DNA of 34,751 nucleotides from Chloroflexota bacterium (GCA_022616515.1 JAKEEQ010000070.1:1-34751), one strand, 5' to 3'. Positions 1-9,609 are shown, counted from the stretch's first letter. The notes: generated by a model not told the origin, from the letters alone. Program-made: numbers and translations.

Positions 1-1119
1 AATTATGACACGATTGAATGGGAAGCAGGTAGTATCAGCGGCGGCAATGCGAACTGCATAATTAACCCCAATAATACGACAATCGAGCCACCTCGGGCCG
101 GATTTGGAGATGGCGCTACTGCTGCCACTGAACTGCTTGGATCGGGGGTGGCAGGCGCATTTCTCGACACCAACCCAACCGGCTTAATCCATAACAGTCT
201 CAACAGTTCCCAACTCGGACGGTATCGCTGGTGTTTTGGCGTACCCTCCTGTCCGCCTGACAATCCGCCGCCGACTACGCTTGCTGATTACGGAATACAG
301 TTGATATCGGATCCCGGCGTACAATGGACTTCTACAGAAGAGCTTACCATTCTCCAAGCGGCGGAAGATGTTACCGAAGCATATAGTACGCATTTTCTCA
401 TGCCGAACGAACCTGCTACTTTTAAACAAATTATGATTATCCCTGAAAGGAGCACTATCAATTTTAAGAAAACTCAGGTCACTGGGTCTGGATGCGAAAC
501 AAACAATAATGTTAGTGCTCCCTTACAGGCTGAAGTGACTTGCCTTAGTGATACTATCTTGACCAAGTACACTGTTGTTCATGAGTTAGGGCATGTGTTT
601 GTTGGGAGAACAGGGGGTTACACAACCGGACAGAATAGCTTTTTCGGGCGAGTCCAGCAACCAATTGATCTTGATGTTGTTGATCCAAATAATCCTACTG
701 ATCCGAAAATTGGTGCTATCTACGACAACACGGGTGTATCTGTATTACTTGGAGCATTCAAAGATTCACTAGGCAATGAGGACTGGGTACGGGGTATAAG
801 AGGATGGGGTAGTTGGGCAAGCCCGCTACCTAACCCAACTGACTTTCAACAAAATCCTCTTAATGCAGTTGATGCTAATGCTACCCAAGCTATCAAAGAA
901 AAGGAGAGGGATGAAGGTGCTGCCGATATGTTCTTAAACTGGGTTTATTCCACAATTTCTCCAGCAGGATTTCGTAACGTTAACTGGGGATCGGCTGTAT
1001 GTCATGTTCCATTTGAGTCTTTACCAGAATCATGTAACGATGACACCCTTCCTGGAGACCATCGGCTAAGTTGGATGAACACAACTATGACCGATCTATT
1101 AAGTGTAATCAATCCGTAG
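1..1119 (+). CDS. Putative secreted zinc metallopeptidase-like protein (5' end missing)
   Basis: The reading frame is open from base 1, so the start lies outside the window and the GTG at 148 is just an internal codon. The key motif is HELGH (bases 580-594) inside a hydrophobic VVHELGHVFVG context, the zinc-binding HExxH signature. About 110 residues downstream, ERDEGAADMFLNWV (about 904-945) supplies a Glu/Asp cluster of the sort that gives the third zinc ligand in gluzincin-like enzymes; that role is inferred. Several Cys residues fit an extracytoplasmic protein. The stop is 15 bases before the WD40 gene, with that gene's AAGGAG between them, so the two are probably co-transcribed. Composition drops from about 50 % GC to about 40 % near base 420, within the frame. 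No named peptidase family was recognised, and substrate is unknown. Confidence 0.6.
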   Translation, partial: NYDTIEWEAGSISGGNANCIINPNNTTIEPPRAGFGDGATAATELLGSGVAGAFLDTNPTGLIHNSLNSSQLGRYRWCFGVPSCPPDNPPPTTLADYGIQLISDPGVQWTSTEELTILQAAEDVTEAYSTHFLMPNEPATFKQIMIIPERSTINFKKTQVTGSGCETNNNVSAPLQAEVTCLSDTILTKYTVVHELGHVFVGRTGGYTTGQNSFFGRVQQPIDLDVVDPNNPTDPKIGAIYDNTGVSVLLGAFKDSLGNEDWVRGIRGWGSWASPLPNPTDFQQNPLNAVDANATQAIKEKERDEGAADMFLNWVYSTISPAGFRNVNWGSAVCHVPFESLPESCNDDTLPGDHRLSWMNTTMTDLLSVINP

Positions 1120-1134
1120 ATTAAGGAGAATATC

Positions 1135-2391
1135 ATGAAGTGGCTTCGACTAAGACTTGGTATATTGTTTATCAGTCTAGCGGTACTTATAGCAGTTCCT
1201 GGCATATCTGCTCAAGGCTTGCCATCACCTACTATATTGGATGTTTCATGGAGTCCTGATAGTAGCAAGCTGGCAATCGCTGGAACTGAGGGATTAAGCG
1301 TTGTGAACATTGCTAACGGGGAAACTCTGCCGGGCTTTGATACTTCTGCTGCCCCAATTTATACAGTGGCATGGAGTCCCGATAGCAGTCAATTAGCAAG
1401 TAGCGGGGAAGACAAATTGATCAACATCTGGAATGCCAATAATGGTATGTTATATACCACTCTGTCGAGTCCAGATTTCAGCGAGTTGGCTTATATGAGT
1501 TGGAGTCCTGATGGTACTAAACTGGCTAGAGTAGCCACGGCTGTCGATATAAATACATTACAAATTTGGGATATGGTTCAGTTTGAGCTAATCACGGAAC
1601 TGAATGCAGGTCCGATAGCTGAAATGATATGGCTAGAAGATAATAACCATCTACTATTGGTTACAACCACGCGGGGTGTCCTAAAACTTAGTCTCTCCTC
1701 CCTACCAGTGGCTGGCAGTAATCTTATGCCTTATCACATAGGGCCAGATGAGCCAAGTGGTGCAATAGCCTTAAAACCCAATGGTACAACACTGGCAATT
1801 GGTTCATTCTATGAGCCAATCATCTATCTTTGGGATATTGTTAACAATCAGCAACTTGACAAGTTAGAAGGCCACACAGATTTTGTGACTGCAATGGATT
1901 GGCATCCAAGTGCCAATATCTTAGCCAGCGTGGCACTAGATGGGACTCTAAAGATGTGGGATACAACATCAGGCAACAATATTAGTACCACTGATATGGA
2001 AGTCAAATTTTACACGCTGGATTGGAGTCCAGATGGGACACATTTAGCCTATGGTGGTGAAACACCAGATGGACAGTCCGAGACTTTAATTATTGGTGAA
2101 GTTCCAGTTGCCGATGCGGGCGAGGACCAGACGATTTTCATTGGCCCATCTCCACAGGGTCGGATTGGACCGAGTGCCAATGTCACACTGGATGGCACGG
2201 GCAGCAGCGACCCTGACGGAACGATTACCAGCTATGACTGGTATCAAAACGGTGTACTGCTGGGTAGCGGGCCAACGTTGACCCGCCGGTTCTTTGTAGG
2301 TCAGACGACCGTAACCCTGGTTGTCACTGACAATGACGGCCTGACCAGTTCGGATGAGGTGATCATCACCGTTACGCAAATTCAATCCTGA
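1135..2391 (+). CDS. Secreted WD40 beta-propeller protein with C-terminal PKD-like domain
   Basis: The ATG follows AAGGAG (1123-1128). Residues 1-26 form a signal peptide ending ISA|QG. Residues about 33-320 hold WD40-type repeats recognisable by recurring WSPDSSKLA, WSPDSSQLA, WSPDGTKLA, WHPSANILA and WSPDGTHLA strands, with IWN, IWD, LWD and MWD repeat ends; about six to seven blades are visible. From residue about 323 (PVADAGEDQ) to the end is a PKD/Ig-like domain with the typical LDGTGSSDPDG and VTDNDG motifs. The protein is probably exported and involved in binding or surface assembly; no enzyme motif is seen. The propeller part is about 42 % GC and the PKD part about 60 %, suggesting the domains have different histories. 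It lies directly behind the metallopeptidase-like gene. Confidence 0.75.
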   Translation: MKWLRLRLGILFISLAVLIAVPGISAQGLPSPTILDVSWSPDSSKLAIAGTEGLSVVNIANGETLPGFDTSAAPIYTVAWSPDSSQLASSGEDKLINIWNANNGMLYTTLSSPDFSELAYMSWSPDGTKLARVATAVDINTLQIWDMVQFELITELNAGPIAEMIWLEDNNHLLLVTTTRGVLKLSLSSLPVAGSNLMPYHIGPDEPSGAIALKPNGTTLAIGSFYEPIIYLWDIVNNQQLDKLEGHTDFVTAMDWHPSANILASVALDGTLKMWDTTSGNNISTTDMEVKFYTLDWSPDGTHLAYGGETPDGQSETLIIGEVPVADAGEDQTIFIGPSPQGRIGPSANVTLDGTGSSDPDGTITSYDWYQNGVLLGSGPTLTRRFFVGQTTVTLVVTDNDGLTSSDEVIITVTQIQS

Positions 2392-2402
2392 TAAGGCTCA
2401 TC

Positions 2403-2430
2403 GTGGGGCATGGCAGCCGCTGTGCCCCAC
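2403..2430. other. Hairpin after the WD40-PKD gene
   Basis: GTGGGGCA (2403-2410) and TGCCCCAC (2423-2430) form a perfect 8-bp stem around a 12-nt loop, 12 bases after the stop codon. No T-run follows, so it is not a standard intrinsic terminator; it could protect the mRNA 3' end. Confidence 0.4.
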
Positions 2431-2522
2431 TCCTCAAGCGGTAGGAGTAACACCTTGACTGATAAAATGATTTGGGACGTATGCTGTCCGAAAAAATCTC
2501 TCGCCAGTCAATACCTTTTTGC

Positions 2523-2891
2523 TTAATCCGGGTATTTGATGGTCAGTTTGCGCTTGACTCGAACGCTAAATGACTGCTCCGGGTTTCCCTTAAGATATTC
2601 GGCAATCGGCAGCGGATAATAACCGAAATTGATCCTTATGATCGACTGGTTCTTCACAAAATCGACCCGGTCAATCACAACTTCAACCTCGCCATAGAAG
2701 TGATCCTCGTCGATAAAAATGGCTTCAGTTGCCTCAGCAATGCTCAATAACACCTTACCTTCAAAGTTAGGAATCGTGCTAGACCGGATACGGAAATTCC
2801 AGGGGATCGTCATCGCGTGACGTTCCTCCGTTTGCTTTGCGGCAAGCGTAATGTATTTGTCGAGGAGGGTCCGAAGGTCACTCATATACAT
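2523..2891 (-). CDS. Hypothetical protein, 122 aa
   Basis: Not recognised. The ATG at 2891 is preceded by AAGGAGG (2903-2897 on the minus strand) at 5-nt spacing; a second Met two codons later is possible but its spacing is longer. The protein has no signal peptide or membrane segment. It begins with a helix-like stretch (LRTLLDKYITLAAKQ) followed by alternating hydrophobic and charged strands (EVEVVIDRVDF, SIIRINFGYY, SVRVKRKLTIKY) that look like a small beta-rich domain. It lies downstream of the giant amylase on the same strand but is separated from it by a strong terminator, so it probably has its own promoter. Confidence 0.65.
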   Translation of the reverse strand: MYMSDLRTLLDKYITLAAKQTEERHAMTIPWNFRIRSSTIPNFEGKVLLSIAEATEAIFIDEDHFYGEVEVVIDRVDFVKNQSIIRINFGYYPLPIAEYLKGNPEQSFSVRVKRKLTIKYPD

Positions 2892-2908
2892 TGAAGCCTC
2901 CTTAAGTT

Positions 2909-2943
2909 AAAAAAACCGGAGAGCATTATCACCCTCCGGTTTA
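2909..2943 (-). terminator. Intrinsic terminator of the GH13 gene
   Basis: Read on the minus strand, AAACCGGAG (2942-2934) and CTCCGGTTT (2921-2913) form a 9-bp stem around a 12-nt loop, and the T-run continues to 2909. It starts 8 bases after the amylase stop codon, as expected for a rho-independent terminator. Confidence 0.9.
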
Positions 2944-2950
2944 ACCTGAA

Positions 2951-5900
2951 TTATCGTGGATTTGGTGGAGCGGGTATCGTCGGCACGGGTTCGGTTGGAA
3001 CCTCTGTTGGAACGCCATCCTGTGGCAGTGGTGTCTCGGTCGGGATTTCCGTCGGTACTTCAGTTGGCCCATCCGGCGGGATGGTCGGAACTGGCGTCGC
3101 TGTGGCTGACTGCTCACTGAGTGCTTCAACAAACAGCGCATCGACCGCAATCACACCATCCGTGCTGTACAACCTGACAGTATGATTTCCGGCTCCAAGC
3201 CCGGTCAACAGCGTGATTGCACCGGCATTTCCGTCACCGGATGTCCGCAGTATTCGCCAGACAACCCCGTCAATCTCGATCATCATCGTACCCGCCGATG
3301 ATTTCTCCATGTACAGGATTCCCAGTTGGTCGCCACTGAAATCGAGCGTCAGCGCGTCGCCAATTTGCCCGGTGCTGACGAGATACGCGCCGCTGCTGGC
3401 TGCCTCCGATTGATCAGTAAACCATGTGCCCGCATTGGTAACAGCGGCACTTTCTGCCTCCACTCGTATCATGCCGTCCATCGTCATGGTTGGCGGGTCA
3501 ACGAACAACGTGAAGCGGATACTCCAGTAACTCCACACCCGATTGACACGTGCTCGAACCCGCCAAAAGAGACGGCCCGGATCCAGTGGCACGGTCAGAA
3601 CCAGCGATGTTTGCGGGCCAGATGTATTCTGGCGAATATCAACTGTGCGAGTTGCCGCGTTCTTATCGTCAAACACAAATACACGATAACGACTGGCATC
3701 GGTAATGCCTGTCCATGTGAACGTGGGGAACGGATTCGTGGTGCGGCTGCGATGCGCTGGCGAGACGGGAACCGGACGTTCCAGCGGGCGGCACTTGAAT
3801 TGACCAAGATTGATGCTTTCGAGGTCGCCTGTCGTTTCAGTCACCGTTAGATTATCCCATTTTTCCGGTCCATTGATGACATGAACACCCACAGCCACAC
3901 CCGTTACCGGCGTATTGATACCCGCCGATGCCGTGATGTCAAATGGCCCTTCGCCTTCGGTGATCGTGACTTCTAGATTGGGATCATTACACACCGCCGA
4001 TGCCATTAAGTCTGTCGCAACCATCGGACCCGCAATTACAAATGTCACGCCGTCGGCAAGATCGTTCACCGACGGTGCTGAGAGGGCGGTCGCTTCAAAT
4101 GTGATTTCATTGGCTGCCATATCAAGATACTGCGTGTCAACGGCTGTCCATTCGCTGCCATCCCACCAGTACAATTGATGGTTGGCTTCGTCTGTTTCAT
4201 CGGTGTAGGCCGCACGAATCGCTACCATATCAATATTACTACTATCGCTGATGCTGGCGTCCACAAAACTGGAAACTGGTGTTACCGAACTGCTGTACGG
4301 GTCACCAGCAAACTGTCCCAGACTAAGAACAGGCTCACCGCGTCCAATCTTGGTCGCAGCAACATCTAATCCTGCGTTGAAACCATCGTTGAAGGATGGC
4401 CCGATAGAAGCATTGGCAACACTGCTGGCTGTCGCGTCACTGTCGAAGTTAAGGTAGATCGTTGCCGGGTCGCTGTATGTCACACCATTCGCACCTGTGA
4501 TATGGGCAAGAATGGTTGTGCGTGTAGTGCCTATCCCGGCGGTATAGGTAACGGTTGCAATACCGCTGCTATCAGTTAAGGCTGTCGCGCTGCTCAGGAA
4601 ACCACTGCCGCTCAACTGATCGAAATTAACCGTGACCCCGGCTGGAACCGTTTGCCCGGAGATGTCATAGACTGTAGCAGTAATGGTGGCTACTTCCGTT
4701 TCGGCCAGCGCTAGATCATTGGTGTTGATTTCGACCCGGCCTATTGGCAGTGCGCCATTAGCAAGCTGCGGCACGAGAACCGCACTGGTCAAACCCGGTA
4801 TATTGAGTGTCAGGTTTCCACCCGCCGCCGTAGCTGATGCCCCATTATTGAGCACATCGTAAAAGGTTCCGCTGCACGCTGGCGGCAGATTGGTAAGCAT
4901 GACGTTGTTCGCGCCAGCATTGCGATTGAAAATGGCTATCGCACAATCCCCACCCTCCACACGCGCATACGAATACACATCTGTACCGTCGTCCGCCAAA
5001 AGTGTGACCACATCGCCCGTGCGCAGCACCGGATAGCTGTTGCGTGTCGCGCCCAGAATAGCGTAGTGATCGCGTAGATCATCCCGATACGAGTCCATTG
5101 GTGGCACTGGCCCATCAACACTATCGAATTCATAAGTGCCGCTGCCAGCCCATGTGTTGTATTGGTCCTCACTATCAGGATTCCAGGGGAACGTATGGCG
5201 GTTGTAGGGGTCGTCCTGGAAACTGCCCAGCGCATCATATCCGGCACCCCACAGTGAGTATCCACCCCAATCAACCGCACCAAGTCCTGCTTCATCACCA
5301 TAATAAATAGTGGGCGCACCTGGATAAGTAAACTGTAGGGCCGCCATCATTTTGAGTTTTTCAATGGCTGTGTTCAGGTCCGTTGACTGCTGGCGCAGGA
5401 CGAACAACGCCCGGTTGGTATCGTGCGAACCCATCAGGTTCATCATCACGTACCATGCTTCCGGCGGGTAATCTTCCCGGATTGATCCCAACACATAATC
5501 AAACTCACTCGGCGAAAGCTGCCACATCGTCTGATCGCCATTGTTGTCGTTGTCGGTCCACGTGGCGTCGACAAGGAAACCGAGCACGGCTTTGCGATAA
5601 CGATAATTCATTGTCGAGTCAAGCTCGTTGCCCAGCAGCCACGGCTGTGTCTCATACCAGATTTCGCCGTAGAGTGGGCCAATCAAACCGTCATTAGTCT
5701 TCATCTGCGTGCGAAATTGCTGCCAGAAATCGTGTGGGATTTCATTTGCAACATCGAAACGCCAGCCGTCCACGCCGAGGCCATACCAGTACTGCACGAC
5801 ACCCGGCAGCGAATTGAAGCCGTTGTCGCCGTCGTTATCGACATCAAACACAAAGTCACGAACGCTGTTCCCGGCGATGTAATCACGCAGAATGGGCAGG

Positions 5901-8900
5901 CTGTCAAACCCAAACCATGACTCGTAGCTGCGCCCACCGTAGCATGGACCCATGCCATCGTCGATGAGATCAAAGAAACTGGCAAACGGCGATCCTGCCG
6001 CTTCACACGCGCCAGAACTGTCATTCCCGGTGACCGGATTACCGTTCACATCCCAGCGGTTGTAGCGGTCAAAATACACCGAGTCCGACCCGGTGTGGTT
6101 AAAGACACCATCCACGATAATCTTGATGCCGCGTGCTTCGGCTTCATCGGCGAAGGTTTCAAACAACGCATTATCACCGTAGCGCGGATTGATTTGCAGA
6201 TAATCCGTTGTGTCATAACCATGATTCGACGGCGATGAGAAAATTGGATTGAGATAGATGGCTGTCACGCCGATGGATTGCAGATAATCCAGCTCATCCA
6301 TAATCCCCTGCAAGTCCCCACCGAAGAAGTCGGCACTCCAATAATTGAAGTATGGACTCATTGCATCGCGTGGGTTAACCGGCGCTTCATTCCAGATGGC
6401 GTGTGTAAACGGCGCATTGCCGTACACATCATAACCCGCAGGCCACGCTTCATCATTGGCAGGGTTGCCATTGCGGAAGCGGTCGGGCATGATCTGGTAG
6501 ATGACCGCATTTTCCGCCCACTCCGGGATGGTTGTGGCGAAATTGCTGTCATAGACTGTCATGGTAAAGGCGCTGTTGGCGTATTGTGAGGCCAGCCCGT
6601 CATCCACCATGATACCCGTGCCATTTTCGAAACGATCTTCATGGTCGAATTCGTTGTGGCTGTGGTTATCCACATACCAGTCTTCATCGGTTCCATCAAT
6701 CAGGATGAACTTGTAATAAAGCTGGTTCTCAACAGCGGTGTCGCTGCCGGGTATGGTGGCCTCATAGTAGTCGTAGGTTGGGTCACTGCCGACTTTCGCC
6801 ATGTTATAGGTGTGTGTGCCACCCGGCGTGTTGTATACCTGCAAAAACGCAAAGGTCAGGTCGTCAAGCGCCGTGCGCAGTTGGATTTGTACGGATGTTC
6901 CGGTTGAAACCGCGCCGAATGGTGATCGATAGTCAGGCTGGCGGGTGTCGTGCAAAACTTCCGCCCACTGAATGTTGTTATCACCAACCGGGAAATCACA
7001 GCTTGCCCCTTCACAGTCTGGAGCCGAACGAGATGTGTCAACATCGGTGTAATCCACATCATCAGCATGGTCCATGTCATCATTGGCGGCTTCCACGCGA
7101 TAGTAGGTTGCATCACTCCAATTGAGGCCGCTGGCGCAGTAGGTGTTGCCACCTGACAACGTCATGGCGGCTGTATTGCCCGCCCCGATGATAATGTCAC
7201 CGAGCTGGTCACTATAAAGCACGTTTACCTGACCGACACTGCTGTCGTCATCACCGCTATCAGTGCCCGTTTCAACAACATCCGCACAGACCTGATCGTT
7301 ATTGTTGCCGAGACCGTCACCACCATCATTAAACACAACGCCGGTGATGTCCGGGCCACTGGTGTCGTCATCAATTACTAAATACGCATAGTCGTTGAAG
7401 GAGCAATCGCCCAATCCAACCGATTGACCGACGGCATTATCAGGATTGCCACTCATACATAGCGAACGAATCGTGCTGGAACTTTGATGCTCGGCAGTTA
7501 GCCAGTAGAACACGTCCATCGGGCGCAGCGGCGGAATCTGTCCCTGGAAAATGTCGTAATTGGAGGTTCGACCCTTCCAGTCGCCGCTGTAAGTGCCTAC
7601 GGCGGACATAATCGCCATTTGCTCGCTGCCAATCCAGTAGCGAATAAACGGATATTGTCCATCATCCGTTAGTTCACCCGAATCGCCGATCATGTACATC
7701 GTCACCGAATCATCGTCATAAGCGAAAACATCGGCGGTGCCGCTCGGCAGCGGTGTCCCGTTGAACTGTACGCTTGAGAACGTGATGCCGCCGCCCAAAC
7801 CCGGAACTTCTTCCTGATAGGCGTGATCCCCAGCACCCGCACAATCAGCAGCAATTCGTGAATTACACCCCGAATGATAGATGCTATCCCACACTGGCGG
7901 CGGGGCAGTTGAGGAAATGACCTGAATACGCCCCGTATTCACATTCAAGCGGAAGTAAACGATTTCGTTCGTTGAACTTGTGGCAAAGGCAACCGGCGCG
8001 GGCGTATTCGCTCTTGAATCGTTACCCCAGCCATCCGTTGAGCCTGTCACTACAATGTGACCCACATAGTTGCCGGGCGTCGCGATGTCGTAGCCAACTT
8101 CATAAACGCCGCCGCCAACATCCGACAGTGATCCCAGCGGATCACTGGTATTGTTGCCATTGAAATCCCCTACGGCGGTGAAACTCGTGCCGAGATTATC
8201 ATCAGCATGCAGGATATTGGTTACTGGCACATAACCATCACCATAGATGTTCGTATCAAAGGTGAAGGTGATAGCCTGGTCAATAACTGTCGTATTGAGC
8301 CAAGAGTCCACGCCAAAGCCAGCAGGCCATGAGGCATTGGCCCAATCACACGCCTCAATGACTTTCCAGCTATAACGAGCGGGCGTTGCAATGGTGTAGG
8401 TCGCGGAATAGATGCCATCGCTGGCAACGGCGTCACCATTCGTCCCATCATCATGGAGCGGATTGGCAACCGCATCCCATTGACTCGGCGACTGCCAGTC
8501 CCCCGCCACACAGTAATCTGGCGTCGGCGGTGGGGCGGATTGAGTCTCGATCTTCACGCGACCTGTATTGAGGTCGAGCGTGACAATGACCTGTTCATTG
8601 GGAGCCGATGTTGCAAAATTGATGTTGGCCGCGTCTTTCGAGCGTCCCCCATCCGAACCGCCAAAGGCATCCCAACTGCCTGTCACTGTGACCTTTCCGC
8701 TGTAGTTTCCGGCAGTGTCGATGGTCCCCGTAAATTGGAAAATCCCGCCACTCATGTCCGTCATGGCGGTAGCTGGATCATTGTTAATCCAATCCCCGGC
8801 TGCCCCGGCTTCACTTTGCCAGTCACCGACCGCCGTAAAGGCCGTACCCGGACTGTCGTTGATGTTGAGGATGTTACTGGCGGGCAGGAAATCATCCGTA

Positions 8901-9301
8901 TAGGTGTTGGTATCAAACGTAAACGTCACCGATTGGCTTGCCATTGATGTTATGAACCAGGAGTTCGGACCTGCGGGGAAGGTGGTTCCACTTCCCCAAT
9001 CACAATCGTAGATAACTTTCCATTCATAATTGCCTGCCGTCGGTATTACAGTGGTGTACGAATAAATCCCATCGCCACCCACTGCATCACCATTCGTCCC
9101 GTCGTCGTAGAGTGGATTGGCCGCAGGATCCCATTGACTCGGCGATTGCCAGTTTCCTGCCACGCAGATTGTAGAAAACTGGAATTCTGGTGGACTTGCC
9201 TGTGAATCGAAGGCGGAAAATACGAAAAGAAGACACGCAAGGACAACCAGACGGAAGAAAAACTTCCGTAGTTGCTTGAGACTATACTGTTGTCTAAACA
9301 T
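2951..9301 (-). CDS. Giant secreted GH13 amylopullulanase-type alpha-glucan hydrolase
   Basis: 2116 aa, starting at ATG 9301 behind GAGGAAA. Residues 1-36 are a signal peptide. Residues about 44-475 hold four X25-like starch-associated modules; modules 1 and 3 are close copies (VAGNWQSPSQWDP and VAGDWQSPSQWDA). About 800-920 resembles the N-terminal domain that precedes neopullulanase-type catalytic domains. The GH13 barrel runs about 922-1420 and has all four conserved regions: DGVFNHTG (about 1067), GWRFDVANE with nucleophile D1183, GEIWYE with acid/base E1213, and GSHDTNR with D1294. A C-terminal beta domain follows (about 1425-1510), then a Big_1-like Ig domain (about 1530-1620), an Fn3-like domain (about 1848) and a jelly-roll-like module (about 1945-2060). 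The last 50 residues are PTEVPTEIPTE-type Pro/Thr/Glu repeats. It should degrade starch, pullulan or glycogen outside the cell. Exact specificity cannot be read from sequence. No LPXTG anchor is seen. Confidence 0.92.
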   Translation of the reverse strand: MFRQQYSLKQLRKFFFRLVVLACLLFVFSAFDSQASPPEFQFSTICVAGNWQSPSQWDPAANPLYDDGTNGDAVGGDGIYSYTTVIPTAGNYEWKVIYDCDWGSGTTFPAGPNSWFITSMASQSVTFTFDTNTYTDDFLPASNILNINDSPGTAFTAVGDWQSEAGAAGDWINNDPATAMTDMSGGIFQFTGTIDTAGNYSGKVTVTGSWDAFGGSDGGRSKDAANINFATSAPNEQVIVTLDLNTGRVKIETQSAPPPTPDYCVAGDWQSPSQWDAVANPLHDDGTNGDAVASDGIYSATYTIATPARYSWKVIEACDWANASWPAGFGVDSWLNTTVIDQAITFTFDTNIYGDGYVPVTNILHADDNLGTSFTAVGDFNGNNTSDPLGSLSDVGGGVYEVGYDIATPGNYVGHIVVTGSTDGWGNDSRANTPAPVAFATSSTNEIVYFRLNVNTGRIQVISSTAPPPVWDSIYHSGCNSRIAADCAGAGDHAYQEEVPGLGGGITFSSVQFNGTPLPSGTADVFAYDDDSVTMYMIGDSGELTDDGQYPFIRYWIGSEQMAIMSAVGTYSGDWKGRTSNYDIFQGQIPPLRPMDVFYWLTAEHQSSSTIRSLCMSGNPDNAVGQSVGLGDCSFNDYAYLVIDDDTSGPDITGVVFNDGGDGLGNNNDQVCADVVETGTDSGDDDSSVGQVNVLYSDQLGDIIIGAGNTAAMTLSGGNTYCASGLNWSDATYYRVEAANDDMDHADDVDYTDVDTSRSAPDCEGASCDFPVGDNNIQWAEVLHDTRQPDYRSPFGAVSTGTSVQIQLRTALDDLTFAFLQVYNTPGGTHTYNMAKVGSDPTYDYYEATIPGSDTAVENQLYYKFILIDGTDEDWYVDNHSHNEFDHEDRFENGTGIMVDDGLASQYANSAFTMTVYDSNFATTIPEWAENAVIYQIMPDRFRNGNPANDEAWPAGYDVYGNAPFTHAIWNEAPVNPRDAMSPYFNYWSADFFGGDLQGIMDELDYLQSIGVTAIYLNPIFSSPSNHGYDTTDYLQINPRYGDNALFETFADEAEARGIKIIVDGVFNHTGSDSVYFDRYNRWDVNGNPVTGNDSSGACEAAGSPFASFFDLIDDGMGPCYGGRSYESWFGFDSLPILRDYIAGNSVRDFVFDVDNDGDNGFNSLPGVVQYWYGLGVDGWRFDVANEIPHDFWQQFRTQMKTNDGLIGPLYGEIWYETQPWLLGNELDSTMNYRYRKAVLGFLVDATWTDNDNNGDQTMWQLSPSEFDYVLGSIREDYPPEAWYVMMNLMGSHDTNRALFVLRQQSTDLNTAIEKLKMMAALQFTYPGAPTIYYGDEAGLGAVDWGGYSLWGAGYDALGSFQDDPYNRHTFPWNPDSEDQYNTWAGSGTYEFDSVDGPVPPMDSYRDDLRDHYAILGATRNSYPVLRTGDVVTLLADDGTDVYSYARVEGGDCAIAIFNRNAGANNVMLTNLPPACSGTFYDVLNNGASATAAGGNLTLNIPGLTSAVLVPQLANGALPIGRVEINTNDLALAETEVATITATVYDISGQTVPAGVTVNFDQLSGSGFLSSATALTDSSGIATVTYTAGIGTTRTTILAHITGANGVTYSDPATIYLNFDSDATASSVANASIGPSFNDGFNAGLDVAATKIGRGEPVLSLGQFAGDPYSSSVTPVSSFVDASISDSSNIDMVAIRAAYTDETDEANHQLYWWDGSEWTAVDTQYLDMAANEITFEATALSAPSVNDLADGVTFVIAGPMVATDLMASAVCNDPNLEVTITEGEGPFDITASAGINTPVTGVAVGVHVINGPEKWDNLTVTETTGDLESINLGQFKCRPLERPVPVSPAHRSRTTNPFPTFTWTGITDASRYRVFVFDDKNAATRTVDIRQNTSGPQTSLVLTVPLDPGRLFWRVRARVNRVWSYWSIRFTLFVDPPTMTMDGMIRVEAESAAVTNAGTWFTDQSEAASSGAYLVSTGQIGDALTLDFSGDQLGILYMEKSSAGTMMIEIDGVVWRILRTSGDGNAGAITLLTGLGAGNHTVRLYSTDGVIAVDALFVEALSEQSATATPVPTIPPDGPTEVPTEIPTETPLPQDGVPTEVPTEPVPTIPAPPNPR
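8392..8516 (-). repeat. Intragenic module repeat (partner at 9051-9167)
   Basis: This stretch of the GH13 gene is a close copy of 9051-9167. Both encode the DDGTNGDAV..DGIYS segment and share long identical runs such as CATCACCATTCGTCCC and CCCATTGACTCGGCGA. It reflects duplication of an X25-like module pair, about 650 bp apart. Confidence 0.8.
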
Positions 9302-9609
9302 TGTTTCCTCAATAGTAAAAATAGTTTAATCAACGACTCAAAGTATAATTCGATTCATAAAAAAGACACACACAACTGTTGTAATTTTTAACCAAAAATC
9401 AGCCGGATTCAGGACAAATGTAACAATACAGATAGTCTGGCGAAGATAAAAAGCAAGTAATCTGTCTGAATCCCCTTAAAATGCCATTTTTGAGCCTTGT
9501 TTGCGACTGGATTTTAGGTGCGTTTTGCGGTACAATAGAACATATGATTTGATGCCCGCCGGGGTGTGGCATCTTTTTTTATGGTAATCGGTTCAGGAAA
9601 ACGGCCCCT
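9302..9609. promoter_or_regulatory. Divergent intergenic region between the GH13 gene and gyrA
   Basis: 308 bp, mostly AT-rich, with no convincing ORF. On the minus strand a TATACT (9347-9342) could be the -10 of the amylase promoter, but no good -35 was found. A perfect 11-base palindrome, ACAACTGTTGT (9372-9382), lies just upstream and could be an operator for the amylase gene. On the plus strand TACAAT (9531-9536) is a possible -10 for gyrA, again without a clear -35. A terminator-like hairpin (separate entry) lies between it and gyrA. Confidence 0.4.
9551..9580 (+). terminator. Terminator-like hairpin in the gyrA leader
   Basis: GATGCC (9551-9556) pairs with GGCATC (9568-9573) around an 11-nt loop and is followed directly by seven T residues (9574-9580). 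It has the form of an intrinsic terminator on the plus strand, yet no plus-strand gene ends upstream: the neighbour is divergent. It lies 30 bases before the gyrA ATG, so it may act as an attenuator or end a short leader RNA. Confidence 0.55.

Noticed and set aside
3326-9000. Many plus-strand ORFs of 60-175 codons opposite the GH13 gene
   Set aside because: They have no ribosome-binding sites or recognisable domains, and the minus strand encodes a coherent multidomain enzyme through the whole region.
9372-9382. ACAACTGTTGT as a defined regulator site
   Set aside because: An 11-base palindrome is too short to name a regulator; kept only as a possible operator in the intergenic entry.
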